Positions 58,701 through 64,000 of a stretch of DNA of 64,000 bases are shown in pieces; the stretch's first letter is position 1; every line of letters starts with the position of its first letter. The position numbers and the translations under genes are program-made. Location of the stretch: the NCBI GenBank assembly GCA_963969365.1, contig OZ017749.1, forward strand, positions 3,906,001-3,970,000. The letters are read 5' to 3'. The notes under the pieces are model-generated. The model did not search any database. It saw nothing but the letters and a program-made list of their open reading frames with translations, and was not told the DNA's origin. Source of the DNA: Asterochloris sp. CNOR1 (lineage: Eukaryota > Chlorophyta > Trebouxiophyceae > Trebouxiales > Trebouxiaceae).

Positions 58701-60333
58701 ACGCTCCGCCAGGCCCCGCGCCCTCTCCACAGATCCCGTGTGCCACTGGAAGGCGGCCAGCTGGAGCAGGGCGCCTTCCAGTGCTGTTCGCTCCTCCACC
58801 TGCAGGGCAGTCCCTCTGATTGAGGCTCTGCATGTCAATAACGGAGGTGCCAGTGGCGGCTAACTGGAGCATGGCACCTTTCAGCATAATCCACTCCTCC
58901 GCCTGCGGGGCAGTCATGCTGATTGAGGCCTGCCATTTCTGTTGAGGAGCTGCCGGTGGCGGCTAGCTGGAGCAGGGCACCTTCCTGCTCTGTGCATGGG
59001 GCATCCATGTTGACTGAGGCTTGCAGTGTCTGTAAGGGCGGCTGCCAGCAGAAGGCGGCCTGCTGGAGCAAGGCCGACCTAGTCTTGCTCAGCCTGCAGG
59101 GCGGCCCCACTGACTGAGGCCTGCCATATCTTTGACATAGCTGCCAGTGGCAGCTAGCTGGAGCAGGACACCTTCCAGCTGCTCCGCCTGCTGTCGTTTG
59201 AGGCTGCTAATGCATGTAGAGCAGCTGCGTAAGCTCTTTTGGCTTCTGTGTGTCATGGTAGTGGGCCCATGGTGGCTGTGTACACTGCATCAATATGCTG
59301 TGAGCATGAGGTCAGAACCCACACACCCCTCAGGCAGTGAAGGCAGTCAAGCTGGCAGCAAGCTCTCACTGACTACATTTACAACTCACCCGACAGGGCT
59401 ATCGCAGGGATGTCTCTTACCGTTGTGAGAAAGCACTTTCATGGCCCTGCAAGATTACAAAACCGTCAAGCCCAGATCAACAAGCTGGCGGAGCCGTAAG
59501 CAGACCTGCAGCGCTGCTGTGAGCTCTGCCACAGCCTCCTCGTCCTGGATGGCGGCCGCTTGGTGTGCCCAGATCATGGCCGCCTTGGCTGCCAGGCCAA
59601 CCTGCAGCAGCAGCATCAGCTGTGGGTGGCGCTCCCCCCACGTGCAGGTGGTGTGCTGCACTGCAACTCATCTGACAACAGAGTCCTGGAGGGAAAGCAC
59701 TTGGCTAGGAGCTTTGCATGGCCATCAGCCTCTTGCCACCAGACCACGCGGGGTTGAGCTGATGGCAAATGCAGATGCTCTGCTGGAGAGGAGGCGAGGG
59801 GTGGAGGACTGCACTTTCATTCTACAGCTTTCACAGTGAGGCCAGCCCACCTGAAGAGAGGTCTGCAGCGGCTGCAATTCCCGCAGCGCCTGCATGTACA
59901 GGGAGACATAGGCTTCATAAAGGAGCCCTCAGGATGTGAGGCAGGCAGGACTCTGCTCAGCACCATACGCACCCTGAGCACATGGTCAATGGTAGTATGC
60001 ACAGGCCCACTGTCACTCCAGCCAATGTCACTCTAGCTGGTGGCAGGCAGCAGTAAGTGCTTGCAGTTGAGACGTCCACTGACCTCGGCCGTGTTGTTGT
60101 CAGCCAACAGGGCAAAAGCCCGCCAGAACAGGCAGTGGTGATCATTGGTCCTTTTGCGCAAGAAGGCGCTGCAGAGCTCATGCACGTGCCTGCAGCAGCA
60201 GCAGAGCTGCTGTAAACAGACAGGTCCATCAGACAGGCATGCCAGCCAGAAATCAGCTCACAAACCTTGTGTACCCCTCCCTCAGGTAGAAGTTGATCAA
60301 AGCAGCAACGTGGGCAGGATTGTCCAGTGCCAT
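43779..60333 (-). CDS. IFT139: Intraflagellar transport protein IFT139 (TTC21B/THM1)
   Basis: A TPR-repeat subunit of the IFT-A complex, which drives retrograde transport in cilia. The whole protein can be followed in about 28 minus-strand exons. ATG 60,331-60,333 starts [20 protein letters not shown]; the gene ends at TGA 43,779-43,781 after [18 protein letters not shown]. Landmarks: [13 protein letters not shown] (~60,110), [17 protein letters not shown] (~58,260), [16 protein letters not shown] (~56,960), [20 protein letters not shown] (~55,220), [19 protein letters not shown] (~54,290), [18 protein letters not shown] (~52,650), [16 protein letters not shown] (~52,190), [18 protein letters not shown] (~51,600), [20 protein letters not shown] (~48,440), [20 protein letters not shown] (spliced), [19 protein letters not shown] (~44,930) and [19 protein letters not shown] (~43,930). 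Colinearity with human TTC21B is complete and no stop interrupts the chain. Two introns use GC donors (after exons ending ~46,059 and ~44,909). Several introns carry tandem copies of exon edges. Confidence 0.95.
45080..45370. repeat. Intronic repeat cluster in IFT139
   Basis: Diverged short copies of a GAGAGGGTGCTCCAC / GTGGGGCAGAGG pair alternate through the intron (GTGCTGAGAGGGTTC, TTGAGAGGGTGCTCC, GAGAGAGTGCACTGC). No coding content. Confidence 0.5.
45825..46085. repeat. Tandem copies of an IFT139 exon end with a GC donor
   Basis: On the minus strand the exon ending LLRQTPKAR at CCAG/GCAAGC (~46,059) is followed inside the intron by at least two more copies of its last ~40 coding bases plus the GC donor: CCAGCCAGGCAAGG (~45,825) and TAGGCCAGGCAAGC (~45,920), with a further diverged copy near 45,980. 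Confidence 0.75.
46745..47170. repeat. Tandem copies of an IFT139 exon end (donor side)
   Basis: The exon end encoding [12 protein letters not shown] and its CAG/GTGCGC donor (~47,117) recurs downstream at ~46,970 (donor changed to CAGATGTGAG) and ~46,820 (CAG/GTGCGC kept), within units of about 155-175 bp. Confidence 0.75.
47362..47390. repeat. C-rich homopolymer tract
   Basis: Nearly pure C over 29 bases, with single A and T interruptions, in an IFT139 intron. Confidence 0.9.
49915..50165. repeat. Intronic minisatellite in IFT139
   Basis: Two to three diverged copies of a ~110-bp unit marked by GGTTTCTGCCACCGGTGGAG / GGTCTCTGCCATTGGTGGAA, GCAGGAAGGTG or ACAGGAAGGTG, and GAGGAGCTG. No coding similarity seen. 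Confidence 0.55.
53525..53765. repeat. Tandem copies of an IFT139 acceptor
   Basis: On the minus strand the segment CTGCAGAAAGAAGCTGCAAG that opens the exon [11 protein letters not shown] (~53,545) is repeated upstream in the intron near 53,605, 53,690 and 53,745, each with a CTGCAG acceptor. Confidence 0.75.
54015..54365. repeat. Duplicated IFT139 exon end with frame-breaking copy
   Basis: The part encoding [30 protein letters not shown] and its donor (54,235-54,360) is duplicated at 54,015-54,130. The downstream copy lacks one base (CCCTGAGCAG against CCCTGGAGCAG), so it could not be used in frame. Confidence 0.85.
55487..55509. repeat. Poly-C tract followed by A run
   Basis: Twenty-three C in a row, then AACC and nine A, in an IFT139 intron. 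On the sense strand this is T-rich then G-rich. Its exact length should be treated as uncertain. Confidence 0.9.
56440..56600. repeat. Duplicated IFT139 exon end (donor side)
   Basis: The exon end [17 protein letters not shown] with donor CAG/GTGGGG (~56,525) has a copy in the intron at ~56,440-56,500, where the donor has become CAGATGGGC and so is inactive. Confidence 0.75.
57035..57315. repeat. Tandem copies of an IFT139 exon start (acceptor side)
   Basis: The exon start [18 protein letters not shown] (~57,040-57,098) is preceded in the intron by a copy ([18 protein letters not shown], ~57,145-57,205) and a more diverged third copy (~57,245-57,310), each after a GCAG acceptor. Confidence 0.75.
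58745..59200. repeat. Five tandem copies of an IFT139 exon start
   Basis: The exon start [16 protein letters not shown] (true acceptor ~58,800) recurs upstream as [17 protein letters not shown] (~58,850-58,905), [14 protein letters not shown] (~58,955-59,005), [13 protein letters not shown] (~59,045-59,095) and [14 protein letters not shown] (~59,145-59,190), at spacings near 95-100 bases. Most copies keep a CAG just before them. Confidence 0.85.
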
Positions 60334-60519
60334 CAGGCAGAGCCGTCAACGTACACTGGGGCAATAGCCAAGGGAGAAAAGGCTCTGCATGGGCCGCAGC
60401 TGGGGTCACTTACCTTCTCTGTGTCAAACAGCGCAATACCGCCCCCAGCGGGGGTTGATCTTACCCATGACCCTGCCATTGGCAACAGCTCCACCATCAC
60501 CACCAGCTTAGCAGGGCAG
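60334..60519. promoter_or_regulatory. Short divergent promoter region
   Basis: About 190 bases separate the IFT139 start codon (minus) from the first plus-strand exon I can place (~60,520). A GAGAAG/GTAAGT donor on the minus strand at ~60,412 suggests a 5' UTR intron for IFT139. No TATA box or X-box-like ciliary element was recognised. Confidence 0.35.
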
Positions 60520-63500
60520 GCTTGAACAGCCGCTGGTCAGCCACCATGTGGCAGAAGCTCAAGCCAACGGCCTGGCTGCCAAGATGGCTCGGCCAGGGTG
60601 AGCTCATGATGAGAGCTGCTCATCAGCAGTACATCTGCTATTGCCATGGTTGCAGTGCTGCGCTTGTGATGCCCAGGCCTGCCCAGTCACTGCGCCACTG
60701 CACTTATGCAGGCACCACACCCCCACCAGAGTCAAGTGCCAAGCTGCAACCAGCAGAACCAGTCCGGTCAGCAGCCTGGCTTTGGAACATGACTGTCTGG
60801 CTCGCTCAGCCGCTGCATGCTGCAACCTCCTTTCCCCACTGCTATGTGAGCAGCCAGCCGTCCCCTTGTCTTAGGCCCCAACATCCCGCCTGCAGGCTGG
60901 GCAAGCGAAAGGCGCGGGATGCCGATGACGCCCCTGCGGAGCAGACGCAGCAGGAAAACAAGAGGGCAGCTGTGGATGCCAGCCCCGCGGCCTCTGGGAG
61001 CCACGTCACTGCCTCAGGTAGGCCGCACCGACCCACACCTCTGCACAGAGACAGGTGCAGGGGCCGGGCTTGCCAGTACAGTGGCATGCATATGCACATA
61101 CTACACCTCAGTTAATGCAGTTGCGCATCGTGCCCTGCACATGCCTGGTCAATGCACGCTGAGCCTGTCACCCGATCTGGGTCCCTCCCACCACCCTTTG
61201 AGCCTGCAGAGCCACCCTTGTGCGGTCATTTCCGCCCCGCACTGCGCGTTTGGGCTTCATGGATGTTGCACGGGTGCCTGAGCATCTGTTACCATCAGAC
61301 ATGCAGGCCTTCTTTCGTTGTCAAAACTCGACCAAGAGTGTAAAGCACTAGATGAGAGCCCTGTGCCTCTGCAGGGCGACCTGCCCAGCAGCAGCCGGCG
61401 CCCATGCCCAGCCAGGAGGGCCCTGCCGTCAGCGGCAGTGGCCTGGCAGGCAGTGCAGGTGCCGGTCCAGGGTCGGTCATGGGGGGGCCTAGCTTTGGTG
61501 CACGTGGCTCAGGTGCGGCAGGTCGCCCTTTGTCGTCAACCATGGTGCTGGACAGCAGGAATCAGCTGTCTGCGAAGATGCTTCAGCCCTGCATCATGTG
61601 CAGGTATCTCGTGCCACCCCGACAATGCACATTGCTGGTGCCAGCTGGTGCATCAAGTCCCAAAGAAGGTGTTGCCACCCCATGCTTAGCTGCGGGAATA
61701 TGGCTAAGTCTGCAGTATCAGCTTGCTGCACTGGACAGCTGCTCAGTGGGGTCACGGACAGTGCGGCCTGCATGGTTGAACTGTGCAGGCAGCGTTTCAA
61801 TTGACTGGCAAACTGATGATGGCCCTTGTCGTGCCCGCAGATGGGGCACCCTACAGGGTTGAGGAGCCCATGGAGAGCTGGGAGCGGGGCTCTGACTTTG
61901 GGGGTGACGGCAGCGTGCACAGCTACCCGCGGCGGGACTACAGCCAGGACACACGCCATCGTGCAGGTATGACTGGCTTGGCAGTTGAGTACACCTGCGC
62001 TGTTGTGCAAAGCCACCTGTGGCAGCGCCGTAGCCAGGACCACTGCACATGGTTGCGTCTTTGTGACTCAAGGCTGTGCAGCAGGGTGTGCCAGTCTGCA
62101 ATTCATCACGGCAGGCGTAATGTGGCCTGTACCTGTGCAGAGCACTGTGGGGTTGCTTCCTGCAGGCTGGAGCTGTCAAGCAGCAGGTTTGCAGCTTTCT
62201 TGGCTGCAGCCACGACTCCCCAGACCCCCATCACTTAACTCGGCCTGCAGGTCAAACTTGGCTATATCCTTGCCCTGCTGTGAGTGCTGGTTTAGCCTCC
62301 AGTGGCTGTTTGGAATCTCACCACAAGCCTCTCACTGGCAGATCTGCAAGGTCCCGAAGAGATCCCATGCCTGCCGTTCTGCTGGTGTGACTGCAGGACC
62401 CCAATTTCCTCGCCCTGCTGTGAGGCAGCGTCGGCCACGGACGGCCGCCTTCTATGACACTGTTGGGGGCGGCCTGAATGAGGGTGAGTTTGGCTGCCTA
62501 ACGTACGTCTCAAGTCACTGTCCGCTGTGGGCAGAGACCAGGTGTGTGAGCGCTCTGCATTGCCAAGACAGGTTGTGGGGTGGCAACCCCGTGCCTCTAT
62601 TTGAGGGCGCTGACAGGAGTGCTTACCACCACTGGCCGCCACCACTGGCCACCACCACCACCACCACTACCACCACTCGCTCTGCTTTGCTGCTCAGCCT
62701 CTGGCCTGAGCCCAGGCTTTATCCTGGCTCCTGCTTGGCCCTCATTGCCAGCAATGGCCTGGACTTAGGTCCAGTGTGAGGGTCAGTGGGAGTTGCCCGC
62801 GCCTGATGGTTGTCTATCCCACCGGGCTTGCTAGATACATGTTGGGGGTGCACCCCAGAATTCAGTTGATAGACAGGTGTCTTCTTAAGTGTACCTTGGC
62901 GAGGCCTGCAGGTTCAACAGCTTCAGGACTGACGACAACAAGCTGCATGCCACGTCAGACTGGCCCATGTCTCCAGCGTCAGCGATCTGTCTGTGCTGAC
63001 TCTTGCCCTTGACGTCCTGTGCAAAACAGCTTCAGCTGCAGGGGCAGACTTGTGCTATTGTGCTGCTGCAGATGATGAGGACTTTGACAGGCTTGCTGCC
63101 AACACGAGGAGAGTGCGCCAGAGGTGGCTGTACGCATGTGAGTTTGCTTCATCTTCGTTTCTGCACTGCCATCAACCCCAGCCACCCCTGGGATCATCAA
63201 ACAGCCTGCTGCCCTCAACAGCTGCCACGCCTGGTTGATCACACTGACTGCCTTTCCCTGGTGTGCTTTTGATGTGATTACACGCCCCATGACTCCTCAC
63301 CAAATTTCCACCGAGATCGTGTTGCTTTTGTTCCACCATGCAGCAGATTGTTTGCTTGCTTGTTTCTGCGCACAGCTGCCTCCAGCGGCAGCATGTCTCA
63401 TTGAGAGTTCCTGTGGCCTGCAGTGGTGCCTGTGCCATCCAAGGGAGGGCCAGCACAGCTGGGGCCGCCAACACAGGTCCTGCCTCCTGTGGCCGAGGAG

Positions 63501-64000
63501 CCTGGCCCCTCCGGCAGCCTGGGCGGTACCCAAGGTCAGTCAGTCAATGCGTTGAGTATGCTGAGGCGTGCATGCCAGTGCACAGTGTGTGCACAACAGT
63601 GAATTGCGCAACTGTAGAATGGCCACATTTTTGGCTGCCAGTGGGCCATGCCAAGCTGACATGTTGCTCGGGGCAGCCGGGGCGGTCCTCAAGGTCAGGG
63701 CAAGGCCCCATACAACACGTGCAACGGTGGCAAAGGGTGTTCGTCCTGCCGGTGACAGAGACCTTATTTCAAGCTGGATGGTGCTCGCGGGCAGTGCTGT
63801 CTTAAAAAGCTACTTGTACTTTCAGCGCACTGGAAGACCCACCTGGGGCAGGACCATAGGCAGTGCTGCTCTCAGTGCTGCGAGCCGGCAGTGGACAAGA
63901 CTCCATGCCTGTGTACACCGTTCCAGCCTGCCCTCGCTTTATTCACAGCGGCGCTGGGCTGGCTAGCTGCTGTCACTGATGTGGTCCCTCCCACAGCGGC
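60520..64000 (+). CDS. Basic, low-complexity, probably nuclear protein (partial)
   Basis: Phase-consistent exons: ~60,520-60,598 (EAQANGLAAKMARPG); 60,895-61,018 (LGKRKARDADDAPAEQTQQE, with a KRK basic motif); 61,376-61,609 (QQQPAPMPSQEGPAVSGSG, then Gly/Ser-rich, ending NQLSAKMLQPCIMC); 61,788-61,969 (QLTGKLMMALVVPADGAPYR, EEPMESWERGSDFGGDGSVH); 62,399-62,485 (RQRRPRTAAFYDTVGGGLNE); 63,071-63,137 (DDEDFDRLAANTRRVRQRWL); 63,432-63,533 (Pro-rich, LPPVAEEPGPSGSLGG). A Cys/His-rich piece from ~63,826 (HWKTHLGQDHRQCCSQCC) may be the next exon, reaching the window edge. Disordered Gly/Pro/Gln stretches with basic patches suggest a chromatin or RNA role, but no domain is recognised. The start is uncertain and the 3' end lies outside the window. 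Confidence 0.5.
62625..62690. repeat. CCA-type trinucleotide repeat
   Basis: CACCACTGGCCGCCACCACT followed by an almost pure CCA run with single changes, in an intron of the basic-protein gene. Confidence 0.8.

Noticed and set aside
1-64000. Bacterial-style operons, ribosome binding sites, CRISPR arrays
   Set aside because: Genes are intron-split and eukaryotic; the tandem repeats seen are contiguous or exon-derived, without regular unique spacers.

Overview
The window reads as nuclear DNA of a green alga (Chlorophyta). Genes are broken into many short exons with GT-AG introns (a few GC-AG), acceptors are very often TGCAG, the DNA is moderately GC-rich, and introns carry many minisatellite-like tandem copies. 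The clearest gene, intraflagellar-transport protein IFT139/TTC21B, implies a lineage that has or recently had cilia. The species cannot be named from sequence alone. Because genes are split, most entries are gene spans assembled from exons recognised by homology recalled from known families; exon edges are approximate unless stated.

Layout. 1-15 kb holds a small tandem family of secreted Ala/Gly-rich modular proteins (1.47-4.52 kb, 5.12-7.43 kb, fragments near 14.1-14.5 kb and perhaps a divergent first exon at 1.2 kb). A decayed malonyl-CoA decarboxylase lies tail-to-tail with the second member (7.8-9.3 kb, minus). An 81-bp minisatellite (9.6-10.0 kb) and a small F-box protein (14.5-15.2 kb, minus) follow. 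15.7-18.8 kb is a BAT1/GABA-permease-like amino acid transporter of the APC superfamily, nearly complete but with an in-frame TAG and a frame break. 19.7-22.4 kb is an unidentified multi-pass membrane protein.

21.7-34.6 kb is the most unusual part: a near-identical tandem array of a ~5,043-bp chimeric unit (two full copies and one truncated). Each full unit carries the 3' end of the 19.7-22.4 kb membrane gene, a UbiA-type prenyltransferase gene (minus), a small gene of unknown function (minus), and an internally deleted copy of the first half of the amino acid permease taken from 15.37-17.06 kb.

35-43 kb holds a Cys-rich secreted protein, a degraded Plavaka/KDZ-like transposase (36.6-39.1 kb, plus), and an uncharacterised multi-exon gene (40.0-43.0 kb, minus). 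A 440-bp block at 43.05-43.49 kb is a dispersed copy of the junction at 7.25-7.85 kb.

43.78-60.33 kb is the complete IFT139 gene (minus, about 28 exons). At least seven of its exon edges (splice site plus adjoining coding bases) are repeated in tandem inside the neighbouring intron. A divergent gene for a basic, low-complexity, probably nuclear protein starts near 60.5 kb and runs off the right edge.

Functionally the genes do not form a pathway. The window is a mosaic of housekeeping genes (ciliary retrograde transport, amino acid transport, prenyl transfer), local gene families and decaying copies, shaped by tandem and segmental duplication.
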